Positions 28,879-37,041 of a stretch of 64,000 bases of DNA are shown here, piece by piece. Both the position numbers and the translations under genes were made by a program. Under the pieces are notes generated by a model. That model was given only the letters and a program-made list of their open reading frames with translations. It searched no databases and was not told the DNA's origin. Source of the stretch: Roseibium sp. (lineage in GTDB: Bacteria > Pseudomonadota > Alphaproteobacteria > Rhizobiales > Stappiaceae); NCBI GenBank assembly GCA_017643215.1, contig JAEPNV010000004.1:310001-374000 (forward strand), written 5' to 3'. Positions within the stretch are counted from its first letter, which is position 1; every line of letters starts with the position of its first letter.

Positions 28879-29163
28879 ATGCACAAGCCCAACACGCCTG
28901 CGCCGCGTGCGCAGGAAACCTTTCTTGCGGCCATGACCGAAGAGGATTTCTCACAACTTGGTGCCGGCGAAATCGCCTATGTCCGCAAGATCAGTTCGAC
29001 GGACCTTCAAAAGCTTTTTCCGCAGGTGCCGCCCGTTCAGGACAGCATGACAATCTATGCGCTCTTGAACGCTGATGGTACGCCGATTCTGCTGGCCGAC
29101 AGCCGCGAGGCGGTCCTTGCCAACGCGTTCGAGCAGGAACTCACCATGGTGTCCGTCCACTAG
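28879..29163 (+). CDS. DUF1150 family protein
   Basis: A 94-residue protein of a conserved alphaproteobacterial family usually encoded right after a small heat-shock gene, as here. The hallmark region is GAGEIAYVRKISSTDL, followed by LFPQ and an IYALLNADGTPILLADSREAVLANAFEQEL block. Function unknown; coexpression with Hsp20 suggests a stress role. Confidence 0.88.
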   Translation: MHKPNTPAPRAQETFLAAMTEEDFSQLGAGEIAYVRKISSTDLQKLFPQVPPVQDSMTIYALLNADGTPILLADSREAVLANAFEQELTMVSVH

Positions 29164-29181
29164 GACTTGGATTGGTTTGAT

Positions 29182-30459
29182 TCAGGCCGGCTGGCGTTCG
29201 CCGCGTGATGATGCTGATTGTGCAGTGGGCGCGTCGCCCATGGCCGGTGCATTGGGGGTTGAAACCGGTCCGGTTGGATGCCGCTTTGGCGGCGCGCGCC
29301 AGGGTTCGCTCTTGAACCAAGCCACGGTGTAGGCAACGCCGATCAGAGCCACAAATCCGCCCAGGTTGGTCAGGGTTTGCGGCAGCCACTCGCCGCGCCC
29401 CCAAACCATATCGCGCAAGATCGCGGCGGTCTGGGCAATGACAAGACTGGCCATGAAGACGGCCAGTGACTGTTGGCCGACCTTTTGCACCACCCCGACA
29501 AATCCGTCCCAGAGGCGTCCGTAACCAATCAGCCGCCGCCCGTTCTCGCCGGCCGCGGCCCAGGCAAGATAAGCAACGCTGAGGAAATGGATGTACCGGA
29601 GGATCCCGAATTCGGTCTTGATCCACAACGGCCGGAGCATTTCCCGCACTGCGAGCGCCCATTCGAGTTCCCGGAAGATGCGGAAATAGGCGAACGGGAC
29701 CGTGATCACGACGATCACGATACACGAGATGATCAGCCTCCGGTTCACCGGCGGGGCCGGAAGCCAGCCGCGCATGAATGCAAATCCGGTGAAAAACACA
29801 AGCTGCCAGGCGAACGGATTGAAGAACCAGCGCCGTTCCGACCAGGGCTCTGCGGGAAGATCCAGATGTCCGAATTGCGATGCCAGCCAAAGCCCGATCG
29901 ACACCGCGAAAGCCAGTGGAACTGAAATCCGCGCGGCGGCCATCATGACCGGGATCAGGGCCAGGATGACGATGTACATCGGCAAGATATCGAAATAGTT
30001 CGGCACCCAGGTCAGGGTCAAGATGCCGGGCAGGGCGACCGCCGTGTTGTTGAAAAGATGCCAAAGGTTCAAGGACGTGACGTAGTTCTGGGTAAGGCCA
30101 CAGCAGGTGTTCAAAAATCCACTTTCGTGCACCATGACAAGGCCGACGGCGATCACCAGAAACTGGCCGATATGCGCCCAATAGACTTGCCACATGCGCT
30201 GCAGGATCCGGGCCGCGCCAAGGCCAAGGCCATGGCTGTCGAAGATCTTTCCAAACGCGATCGCGGAGGCCATGCCTGAACAGAACACGAAGATTTCTGT
30301 TGCGTCCGAAAACCCAAAGCGTGCCGGAATCCAGAGCGTCCACCAATTCGAGGGCACGTGCGCGATGTAGATGATGAACATTCCAAGCCCGCGGAAAAAG
30401 TCGAGACGGGGATCACGGGCTTTTTTTGGGGTCGGCTGGACAGTCAATGGCCGTCTCAT
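29182..30459 (-). CDS. OpgC-family acyltransferase (glucan succinyltransferase-like)
   Basis: 425 residues with about 10 membrane helices. OpgC proteins add succinyl or related acyl groups to osmoregulated periplasmic glucans. The N-terminal RDPRLDFFRGLGMFIIYIAHVPSNWWT contains the family D-FRG motif, followed by FGFSDATEIFVFCSGMASA and RMWQVYWAHIGQF. The C-terminal tail (about 385-425) is Pro/Ser-rich and likely disordered. It is convergent with hsp20-DUF1150. No opgGH genes are in the window. Confidence 0.88.
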   Translation of the reverse strand: MRRPLTVQPTPKKARDPRLDFFRGLGMFIIYIAHVPSNWWTLWIPARFGFSDATEIFVFCSGMASAIAFGKIFDSHGLGLGAARILQRMWQVYWAHIGQFLVIAVGLVMVHESGFLNTCCGLTQNYVTSLNLWHLFNNTAVALPGILTLTWVPNYFDILPMYIVILALIPVMMAAARISVPLAFAVSIGLWLASQFGHLDLPAEPWSERRWFFNPFAWQLVFFTGFAFMRGWLPAPPVNRRLIISCIVIVVITVPFAYFRIFRELEWALAVREMLRPLWIKTEFGILRYIHFLSVAYLAWAAAGENGRRLIGYGRLWDGFVGVVQKVGQQSLAVFMASLVIAQTAAILRDMVWGRGEWLPQTLTNLGGFVALIGVAYTVAWFKSEPWRAPPKRHPTGPVSTPNAPAMGDAPTAQSASSRGERQPA

Positions 30460-30516
30460 GAGTCATGTCCGGCCGGGCGGCCGTTCAGGGTCGTGTGGCG
30501 CATGAAAGCAAAAGAT

Positions 30517-31899
30517 TCATGCCGGCGTTGCGCGAAGCCGGTCATCTTCCATGATACGCGAGGCTTGCCGCATCCGGCTGCAAACTTCAAACCTTTGTTC
30601 GGCATAGCGGTCAAGTGCGCCGCGCTTGCGCGCCCGGTCCTTCAATATGTTTTCGGCCTCTTCGGCCATGCCGGCGCGGATCGCCGCATCGATCGTGAGC
30701 CGCTCAAACACATCACGCTGGGCGTGAGATCCGCCGATCAGTGGGATGTCCGATCTGACTTTGTGAAGGTGGATGAAGGCTGATCCATAATTCCCGATAC
30801 GGAACTGCTCGAGACCCAGCCCCGCAGAGACACCCGCGACATCCGACACATGAGCGATGTCGCCCGTGTCGCTCGCGCGCCGCTTCAAGCCGGAAATGAG
30901 ACGGTCAGCTCCCATCCGGCGTCCGCCGTTCAGCAGCGCTAACAGATAGTGGAGATCGGCAAATACGTTGCACCCGTCGTCCGCCCGCTTGTCCGACAAG
31001 AGCGCAAGCTCTTCCCAGCGCCCGCCGACATTGATCCCTTCCAATTCGAGGCGGGCGAGCAGGGAGGTGGCATTCGAGATATCGCGGTAATCGTCGGTCT
31101 TGTCTCGCCGGATTTCTTCGTCATAGAGGCGCATCACCTGGTCGATATCGCCGCGGTCGAGATACATCAGCGCGAGGTGCCACCACACGTGATAGCCGAA
31201 ATTGTTGCAATGGGACCAGCCTTCCGGGCGGCTTTCCAGCCAGCCGATACCCTCCTCGGCGCGCCCCGTCATATCATGGACGTGGGCGACGGCATGAAGA
31301 CCCCACGCATCGTCTGGCGCGTGGTGCAAGCCTTCTCGCCCGAGCGCTTCTGCGCGCCGGTAGTCGCCTGTCTCTTCAAAAGCGAAGGCCTGGCAGCCCA
31401 ACACGTAGCCATAGGACGGATGGGTGGGATCGTAGTGATCGATCACCGTTTCGATAGATGCCCGCATGCCCGCTGAATCGCCCAAAACGAACCGGATCGC
31501 GTGGACGAGCTTCAGCAACAAGGCATCGCGCGGGGCGTCGGTAAGCGCGGTATGGAGAATCTCGGCGGCTTCCGACGGCCAGCCCGTGAGCCAGGCTTTC
31601 AGCGCCCGAAGCACGGCCCGTTCGCGGGCCGTGATGTCGCGTTCGCCCGCTGCCGCACTGGCCAGGCGATGACACTCCTCGGCGGTGTCGGCCAGTTCCT
31701 TGCGGCCCAGCAGAAGACAGAAAAGGCCACGGGTTGCATGCCCAAGCGGAAACGCCGGGTCCTCTTGCAGCGCCGTATCCAGATGAACGGGCGTTTCCTT
31801 GCCATGGGCCAGGAACGCGTTCACCGTCGCATTCCACGGGCCGATGACGGCCGGGCTTGCAACGGTCACTTCATATCCGAATTGGTCTGTCAGACGCAT
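30517..31899 (-). CDS. TTC38-like tetratricopeptide repeat protein
   Basis: A 460-residue helical repeat protein related to the tetratricopeptide-repeat-38 family (a soluble family shared by bacteria and animals, of unknown function). Conserved features: AIGPWNATVNAFLAHG, HPSYGYVLGCQAFAFEETGDYRRAEALGREGL, DDAWGLHAVAHVHDMTGRAEEGIGWLE and HVWWHLALMYLDRGD. The ATG at 31899 is chosen, with AAGGCGG upstream; a longer frame up to 32082 has no family-like residues. Confidence 0.85.
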   Translation of the reverse strand: MRLTDQFGYEVTVASPAVIGPWNATVNAFLAHGKETPVHLDTALQEDPAFPLGHATRGLFCLLLGRKELADTAEECHRLASAAAGERDITARERAVLRALKAWLTGWPSEAAEILHTALTDAPRDALLLKLVHAIRFVLGDSAGMRASIETVIDHYDPTHPSYGYVLGCQAFAFEETGDYRRAEALGREGLHHAPDDAWGLHAVAHVHDMTGRAEEGIGWLESRPEGWSHCNNFGYHVWWHLALMYLDRGDIDQVMRLYDEEIRRDKTDDYRDISNATSLLARLELEGINVGGRWEELALLSDKRADDGCNVFADLHYLLALLNGGRRMGADRLISGLKRRASDTGDIAHVSDVAGVSAGLGLEQFRIGNYGSAFIHLHKVRSDIPLIGGSHAQRDVFERLTIDAAIRAGMAEEAENILKDRARKRGALDRYAEQRFEVCSRMRQASRIMEDDRLRATPA

Positions 31900-32031
31900 G
31901 GGTCCGCCTTTTGAAAGGGTGCGATCTGTCTGTCGGCCAAAGGCGACGAACGGTCGGCTGACCGAAGGGGGCAGGACGTCATCGCATGTCGTCATGCACT
32001 GCAAAATTCGGCGTGTTGGCATTGAACTGCA

Positions 32032-32058
32032 ACACACAAAATGGTGTTTCTTGTGTGT
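32032..32058. promoter_or_regulatory. Inverted repeat between the TPR gene and the YeeE gene
   Basis: ACACACAA (32032-32039) and TTGTGTGT (32051-32058) form a perfect 8-bp inverted repeat with an 11-bp spacer. It lies 109 bp before the YeeE start and 133 bp from the TPR gene start, in the divergent promoter region. Candidate operator. Confidence 0.4.
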
Positions 32059-32166
32059 AGTGTATCCCCCGCTCGCGGCCATGTTTAGACCAAAATACCC
32101 CGTTGGGCGGGTCCGTTGGTATCAGGTTGCTTGCCTTTGGTTCGCCCCGTCCTTAGGTGAAGGTTT

Positions 32167-33321
32167 ATGCAAACCACTACGCTCCATCTGTCGCAAAAGG
32201 CCGTGCTGGCAACGGCACTTTCCGGCTTGGCGCTCGTCGCGCTCGCCGCATACGGCGAGGCAGGCACGCGCCAGGGCCTGGCCGTCCTGATTGGCGGGCT
32301 GGCGGGTCTGGCGCTATATCACGCGAGTTTTGGTTTCACGGCCGCGTGGCGGCACATCGTGACGGAAAAGAAGGGGAACGGCCTGCGCGCGCAGTTCCTG
32401 CTGATCCTGTTGACAAGCGCGGTGTCCTTTCCGCTGATTGCGTGGGGCGCGCAGCTCGGCTGGCCGACCGGCGCCTTCGTGTTTCCGTTTGGCGTCGCCG
32501 CCGCGATCGGCGCGTTCATGTTCGGGCTTGGCATGCAGCTCGGCGGCGGATGCGGCTCCGGGACGCTCTTTACGGCCGGGGGCGGATCCACCCGGATGAT
32601 GGTCACGCTGCTCGCCTTCATTCTCGGCTCGGTCCTGGCGACCGCGCATCTGCACCACTGGAACGCCCTACCGCAACTGCCCGCATTTTCGCTCGTGAAA
32701 AGCGCAGGTCCCCACTGGGCGTTTGCGATCACGGCGGTGGTTCTTGGCGCAATCGCCTGGATGACCATTCGCATCGAAAAGCGCGCGCACGGGCAACTGC
32801 TGCCCGCCCGCAAGACCGAATCTGTCCTGACCGGACCGTGGTCGCCTGTTCTGGGCGCCGTGCTTTTGGCGGTTGTTGGGATCCTCACATTCATCGTTGT
32901 CGGCCGGCCGTGGGGGATTACATCCGCCTTTGCGCTTTGGGGCGCGAAAGCGTTTCAATCGGTCGGGATCCCGGTTGAGACCTGGCCTTATTGGACCTGG
33001 CAGACGGCCGCCTTGGAAAATTCTGTCTTGCGCGACACGACCTCGGTCATGGATTTCGGTGTGATCCTGGGCGCCATGGCCGCGGCGGCGCTCGCCGGCA
33101 AGTTCGCCCCGGTCTGGTCGCTGTCGCGACGGGACTTGTTGACGGCCCTCGCCGGCGGGCTGTTGATGGGCTATGGCGCGCGCCTCGCCTTCGGCTGCAA
33201 CATCGGCGCCTATCTTGGCGGCATTGTCTCCGGCTCCATGCACGGCTGGCTTTGGCTGGTGTTCGGGTTCGCCGGCAGTCTTGCCGGGACCCGGCTCCGG
33301 CTCAGACTCGGCATGGGCTGA
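32167..33321 (+). CDS. YeeE/YedE family thiosulfate/sulfur transporter
   Basis: A 384-residue single-chain, double-domain YeeE/YedE (TsuA) protein with about 10-12 helices. The conserved cysteines that pass thiosulfate are in GLGMQLGGGCGSGTLF and in GARLAFGCNIGAYLGG. Its length fits full-length TsuA, which carries thiosulfate without ATP. The next gene encodes a periplasmic DUF302 protein. Confidence 0.9.
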   Translation: MQTTTLHLSQKAVLATALSGLALVALAAYGEAGTRQGLAVLIGGLAGLALYHASFGFTAAWRHIVTEKKGNGLRAQFLLILLTSAVSFPLIAWGAQLGWPTGAFVFPFGVAAAIGAFMFGLGMQLGGGCGSGTLFTAGGGSTRMMVTLLAFILGSVLATAHLHHWNALPQLPAFSLVKSAGPHWAFAITAVVLGAIAWMTIRIEKRAHGQLLPARKTESVLTGPWSPVLGAVLLAVVGILTFIVVGRPWGITSAFALWGAKAFQSVGIPVETWPYWTWQTAALENSVLRDTTSVMDFGVILGAMAAAALAGKFAPVWSLSRRDLLTALAGGLLMGYGARLAFGCNIGAYLGGIVSGSMHGWLWLVFGFAGSLAGTRLRLRLGMG

Positions 33322-33434
33322 CCGTCCGCCCGTTACCGCACCAAAACGTGACTGTTTGTGAGGACCTTGCGACATCCATTCGGGAACCCGTTTGGATAGG
33401 CTCTCCCGGAGATCCCGAAGCTCCGGAGGCGTCC

Positions 33435-33932
33435 ATGATCGTTGTGTTTGCTCGCATTTTGCCCATTGTCGGTCCGATCATTTACTCCGCGATGCTGGTG
33501 GCCGGATCGCAGGCGTCCGAGTTCAACCCGCGGGAGGGCTGGCGGATCATCGAGACCGATCACACCTATGCTCTGCTCGTTGACCGGCTGAAGGCGTCGA
33601 TCAGGGCCGAAAAGATGGGTCTTGTGACGCAGGCGAGCGCCTCCGACGGGGCGCGGATGAACGGCATCACCATCCCGGGCAATCGCGTGCTGGGGGTTTA
33701 TCGCAACGACTACGCCCGCCGTATGCTGGCGGCGTCCGTTGCGGCAGGGATCGAGGCACCGATCCGCTTTTATGTCACCGAACATCCGGATGGATCGGCG
33801 AGGCTGTCCTGGAAAACGCCGAGCTTTGTCTTTGCGCCTTACATGCCAGAAGGCGGCGCGGCTCTTGAAACGCTGGCCGCCGAGCTGGACACCGTGTTTG
33901 AGACCATCGCCGCCGGTGCCATCGGCAAGTGA
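33435..33932 (+). CDS. DUF302 domain protein, predicted exported
   Basis: 165 residues. A hydrophobic N terminus (about 2-24, ending AGSQAS) looks like a signal peptide or anchor, followed by a DUF302 domain (YALLVDRLKASIRAEKMGLV, then IPGNRVLGVYRNDYARRMLAASVAAGIEAP). The GGAGG Shine-Dalgarno six bases before the ATG at 33435 fixes the start. DUF302 proteins are small ferredoxin-like-fold proteins seen near redox and sulfur genes; function not established. Confidence 0.82.
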   Translation: MIVVFARILPIVGPIIYSAMLVAGSQASEFNPREGWRIIETDHTYALLVDRLKASIRAEKMGLVTQASASDGARMNGITIPGNRVLGVYRNDYARRMLAASVAAGIEAPIRFYVTEHPDGSARLSWKTPSFVFAPYMPEGGAALETLAAELDTVFETIAAGAIGK

Positions 33933-33956
33933 CCCACGCCCGGTTTGGCCGCTCAA

Positions 33957-34556
33957 TTAAAAGGCCACATCACCGGTCACTTTTGGGACGAGCGGTGCAA
34001 GGCACTCGTGAAGCCGGGTCTCCCATTCTTGCAAGACTGCACGTGTGCTCGGCACCGGATTGATTGGTAAGAACAGCGAATAGAGCGGTTCGATGCCGTG
34101 CTTTTCCAGACCCCTTGCCGCGCGCGTGCCGCCGCGCCGGTGTTCTGCAAACCGTTTGGCAAGCGGTTTGGCGGTGGAGCCGACATAGGCGCCGTACCAG
34201 CCGCTGTCGCTTGTATAGCCGCCGCGCAGGAGCACATAGACAGTGCCTTTGCCGCGCCGATGGGGGCGGTCGGCTGTAAGTGTCGACAACACGGCCCGGC
34301 GCGCGGGATCGAGCCAGGGAACCGGCGGGAGATCGGCCCGCTGAAACCGCATCCGCGCGTTCAGGTCATCACCGCGCCGGGTCAGTTCGTTGAGCGCGAG
34401 CGTCGCCAGCTCCAGACAGGGCGGATCCAGTTGAAGCCACCCACCGATGAGCGTTTGAAGATGCGGACTGGACCAAGCGGAAAAGGGGCGGAGCGCTGAG
34501 TAGTCCAGCCCGGCCAGCGGCGGGTTGCAGGTCGGCGCGAACCGGCGCGGACGCAT
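33957..34556 (-). CDS. GIY-YIG nuclease-like protein
   Basis: 199 residues. The C-terminal part carries a variant GIY-YIG core: GTVYVLLRGG, WYGAYVGSTAKPLAKRFAEHRRGG (GIY/YIG strands and the catalytic Arg), then ARGLEKHG. The N-terminal 95 residues are not recognised. The family includes DNA repair and selfish nucleases; solitary ones like this have no assigned role. It starts just 6 bp after the peroxiredoxin stop. Confidence 0.72.
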   Translation of the reverse strand: MRPRRFAPTCNPPLAGLDYSALRPFSAWSSPHLQTLIGGWLQLDPPCLELATLALNELTRRGDDLNARMRFQRADLPPVPWLDPARRAVLSTLTADRPHRRGKGTVYVLLRGGYTSDSGWYGAYVGSTAKPLAKRFAEHRRGGTRAARGLEKHGIEPLYSLFLPINPVPSTRAVLQEWETRLHECLAPLVPKVTGDVAF

Positions 34557-34562
34557 CTCAGG

Positions 34563-35123
34563 TTATCGGGACCGAAGATAGGCAAGGACGTCTTCGGCGT
34601 TCCGGTCCGGTGGGAAGACAGGATAAAACACCTTTGAGATCCGGCCATCATCAACGATGAACGTGATGCGTTTGATGAGGCGTTGGCCCTCTGCTCTAAA
34701 GGTTGGCAGGCACAAGGCATCGGCGAACCGTCCATCGGCGTCGGACAAAAGCGCAAAGGGCAGGTGCAAACGCTCCGCTGCCTCGCTTTGATAGGCCGTG
34801 TCCTGGCTGGAGAGGCCGAAGACCTGGCTTGCGCCCGCGGCGGTCAACTCCGCATGGTGATCACGGAACGCACAAGATTGCGGCGTACATCCGCGTGCGC
34901 CGGGAATGTCATTCCAGCCCTCAGGCAGCGCACGGTCGGGCCGTCCGGTCATGGGGTAGATGTAGACCACGGTGGTTCCGGCAAGATCCGCCAGCGTCTC
35001 CGTTTTGCCGTCGGTGGCGGGCAGAGCCATCGCCGGTAGGCTCACGCCTTCCAGATGCGCGCAGGCGCCATCATCTTCCGGTTCGGGGATTTTAGTCCAG
35101 TCGACGGTGGTCAGGGAACTCAT
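34563..35123 (-). CDS. Peroxiredoxin (AhpC/TSA superfamily, PrxQ-like)
   Basis: About 186 residues with a thioredoxin fold that reduces peroxides. The segment ARGCTPQSCAFRDH has two Cys spaced five apart, as in PrxQ/BCP-type enzymes (peroxidatic then resolving Cys). Further motifs: VVYIYPMTGRPD, VFGLSSQDTAYQSEAAERLHLPFALLSD and FIVDDGRISKVFYPVFPP. The ATG at 35123 is chosen; an ATG at 35156 would add 11 residues. Confidence 0.87.
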   Translation of the reverse strand: MSSLTTVDWTKIPEPEDDGACAHLEGVSLPAMALPATDGKTETLADLAGTTVVYIYPMTGRPDRALPEGWNDIPGARGCTPQSCAFRDHHAELTAAGASQVFGLSSQDTAYQSEAAERLHLPFALLSDADGRFADALCLPTFRAEGQRLIKRITFIVDDGRISKVFYPVFPPDRNAEDVLAYLRSR

Positions 35124-35253
35124 GGAGGCGGGCCTTTCAGTCGCACACGTCGCCATATCCTCTCGGGTGGCGCGTTGAGCTTTTTGATCTTGTCCGGAAA
35201 TGTGAATGCGTTAGCTTAAAGGCATCGTCAATGGCAAGAAAGGAGGTGATCCC

Positions 35254-35331
35254 ATGTCTAATGAGTTTCCGATTGCGGCCCTGGGGTCTGGGCGGAATTT
35301 GATGGTGACGGAGCAGCCTCTTTCAGCATGA
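35254..35331 (+). CDS. 25-residue leader-type small ORF with a full-length Shine-Dalgarno
   Basis: ATG at 35254, TGA at 35329-35331. Upstream, AAAGGAGGTGATCC (35240 to 35252) is the complete complement of the 16S rRNA 3' end, directly before the start. The peptide begins MSNEFPIAALGSGRNLM and ends VTEQPLSA; it is not hydrophobic. Downstream are a GATCCG/CGGATC hairpin (35347-35364) and a strong terminator (35380-35405). GGGATC (35340-35345) could also pair with GATCCC (35248-35253) inside the ribosome site. This looks like a translated leader or a small mRNA with its own terminator; no family recognised. Confidence 0.6.
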   Translation: MSNEFPIAALGSGRNLMVTEQPLSA

Positions 35332-35379
35332 GTTTCGCCGGGATCTGATCCGGACCAACGGATCGCAAGGATCTCATGG

Positions 35380-35405
35380 GAGGACCGCATCGCGGTCCTC
35401 TTTTG
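35380..35405 (+). terminator. Rho-independent terminator after the small ORF
   Basis: A perfect 9-bp stem GAGGACCGC/GCGGTCCTC with loop ATC, followed by TTTTG-TTTT. It lies between the 25-codon ORF and maiA, so it ends the small transcript or acts as an attenuator for maiA. Confidence 0.88.
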
Positions 35406-35444
35406 TTTTCAGTGCCTGCGTGTCCCAACCCGGTCTGGTATTTG

Positions 35445-35458
35445 GTTGCATATGTAAC
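35445..35458. promoter_or_regulatory. Candidate MarR-type operator upstream of maiA
   Basis: GTTGCATATGTAAC is a near-perfect palindrome centred 33 bp upstream of the maiA start. TTGCATATGCAA-like sites are typical of MarR-family regulators of aromatic catabolism. No MarR gene is in the window. Confidence 0.45.
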
Positions 35459-35484
35459 TATTATGCCGGAAAAGGGAGGTTGGG

Positions 35485-36135
35485 GTGACTGCGCCGATAT
35501 TGCATTCTTACTTTCGAAGCTCGACGTCCTTCCGGCTTCGCATTGCACTGAATCTTAAGGGCGTGGCGACCTGCTATAGGGCACATCATTTGAAGCTCGG
35601 CGAGCAGAGCGCGGCGGCCTACCTCAACCTCAATCCGCAAGGGCTCGTGCCGGCCCTGGAGCTTGCCGGCGGAACGGTCCTCAGCCAATCGCTTGCGATC
35701 ATCGAGTATCTTGACGAGACAATCCCGGACCCGCCGCTTCTGCCGGCCGATCCGGTCACCCGCGCCAAGGCACGCGCCATAGCGCAGATGATTGCTTGTG
35801 ATCTGCACCCGATCAACAATCTGCGCGTCCTCAATCATCTGAGAAGCCGGTTTGGCGCGGATGACGAGGCGGTCGCGGCCTGGTTCCATCACTGGGTCGC
35901 ACAGACTTTCACACCATTGGAATCTGTGCTTCGGGACCGGGAGCGGCCATCACCCTATTGCTTTGGTTCGAGACCGGGTCTTGCCGACATCTGTCTGGTG
36001 GCCCAGGTGGCAAACAATGCGCGGTTTGCGGTCGATATGGCGCCCTTTCCGGAAATCCAGCGGATCCACGATGCGTGCATGGCGCTTCCTGCGTTCCAGG
36101 CCGCAGCGCCCGCCAATCAGCCGGACGCCGAATGA
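35485..36135 (+). CDS. maiA: Maleylacetoacetate isomerase
   Basis: A 216-residue zeta-class glutathione transferase that isomerises maleylacetoacetate to fumarylacetoacetate in tyrosine/homogentisate degradation. The catalytic loop SSTSFRLRIALNLKG and the glutathione site QSLAIIEYLDE are present, as is the C-terminal GLADICLVAQV block. The GTG start at 35485 is preceded by GGGAGG. No fahA or hmgA is adjacent, so related isomerase activity cannot be excluded. Confidence 0.88.
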   Translation: MTAPILHSYFRSSTSFRLRIALNLKGVATCYRAHHLKLGEQSAAAYLNLNPQGLVPALELAGGTVLSQSLAIIEYLDETIPDPPLLPADPVTRAKARAIAQMIACDLHPINNLRVLNHLRSRFGADDEAVAAWFHHWVAQTFTPLESVLRDRERPSPYCFGSRPGLADICLVAQVANNARFAVDMAPFPEIQRIHDACMALPAFQAAAPANQPDAE

Positions 36136-36159
36136 TTTGATGCCCGGCGATGGCCGTGA

Positions 36160-36921
36160 TCAGATCAGGCCGACCGCCTCCCGCACACCCTCATCGCGGA
36201 GCGAACAATCGGTGCCTTTGAACGCGTTGCCGGCGTCGGTGCTGAGCCAGGCGATCGCCTCGCCGACCCATTCGGCCGGAATATGGACGGACGGATCAAG
36301 CTGGCTGACCGGGTTGATGCCGGAGGCCTTGATTTGCACCTGCATCTCGGTGGCGACGGTACCCGGGCTCAGTCCCAGGACCGTGATGCCCTTGTCGCCG
36401 AATTCCTTGTCGCCGCATTTTGTCAGCGAAAGGACCGCGGCCTTCGACGCGCAGTAGTGGCTCCAGCCTTCCAGCGCGCCGGTCGCGGCGCCAGAGCTGA
36501 TGTTGATGATCGTACCGCTGCCCTTTTCCAGCATCAGCGGCGCGGCCGCCCGTATGCCGTGGTAAACGCCTTTGACGTTGACGTCGATCACCTTTCCCCA
36601 TGCGTCGGGATCGGAGGATTCCAGGCGGCTGATCGGGTCAATGAGGCCCGCATTGTTCACCAGAATATCGATCCCCTTGAAACTGTCTGCGCACAGCCGA
36701 ACCGCGGCCTCGACATCGTCATACCGGCTAACATCGCACGAGATCGCCGCGGCTTCGCCGCCCAGTTCCCGGATGTGTGCGGCGATCCGTTCAATGTCCT
36801 TCGTGCTGCGCGCCGCCAGGACCACCGCCACGCCGTATTTGGCAAGGCTCAGTGCGGCCGCCTCGCCGATCCCTCTGCTGGCGCCTGTGATCAAGGCCGA
36901 TTTTCCCTGGAGTTGAAACAT
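36160..36921 (-). CDS. SDR family oxidoreductase
   Basis: A 253-residue classical short-chain dehydrogenase. The cofactor motif is TGASRGIG (12-19), followed by NNAG and the catalytic Ser with Y-C-A-S-K (in ISSGAATGALEGWSHYCASK). An Arg pair after beta-2 (ARST) suggests NADP. The ATG at 36921 begins MFQLQGKSALITG; the frame continues upstream to 37098 without family similarity. Substrate unknown. Confidence 0.88.
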   Translation of the reverse strand: MFQLQGKSALITGASRGIGEAAALSLAKYGVAVVLAARSTKDIERIAAHIRELGGEAAAISCDVSRYDDVEAAVRLCADSFKGIDILVNNAGLIDPISRLESSDPDAWGKVIDVNVKGVYHGIRAAAPLMLEKGSGTIINISSGAATGALEGWSHYCASKAAVLSLTKCGDKEFGDKGITVLGLSPGTVATEMQVQIKASGINPVSQLDPSVHIPAEWVGEAIAWLSTDAGNAFKGTDCSLRDEGVREAVGLI

Positions 36922-37041
36922 TACTTCTCGTCCTCGTACCACCGATAGGAGGGCGCTGCCGCCCCTGGTCTTCCGCACCTTATTGCGCCGAATGGGTCGA
37001 ATAAATAGTCTACCGCGCGCCGAATTGTCCGGGAAAAGGCC

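Noticed and set aside
35240-35253. Possible fragment of a 16S rRNA 3' end
   Set aside because: The sequence is the reverse complement of the 16S tail, only about 14 bases, and is followed at once by a start codon; it is a Shine-Dalgarno, not rRNA debris.
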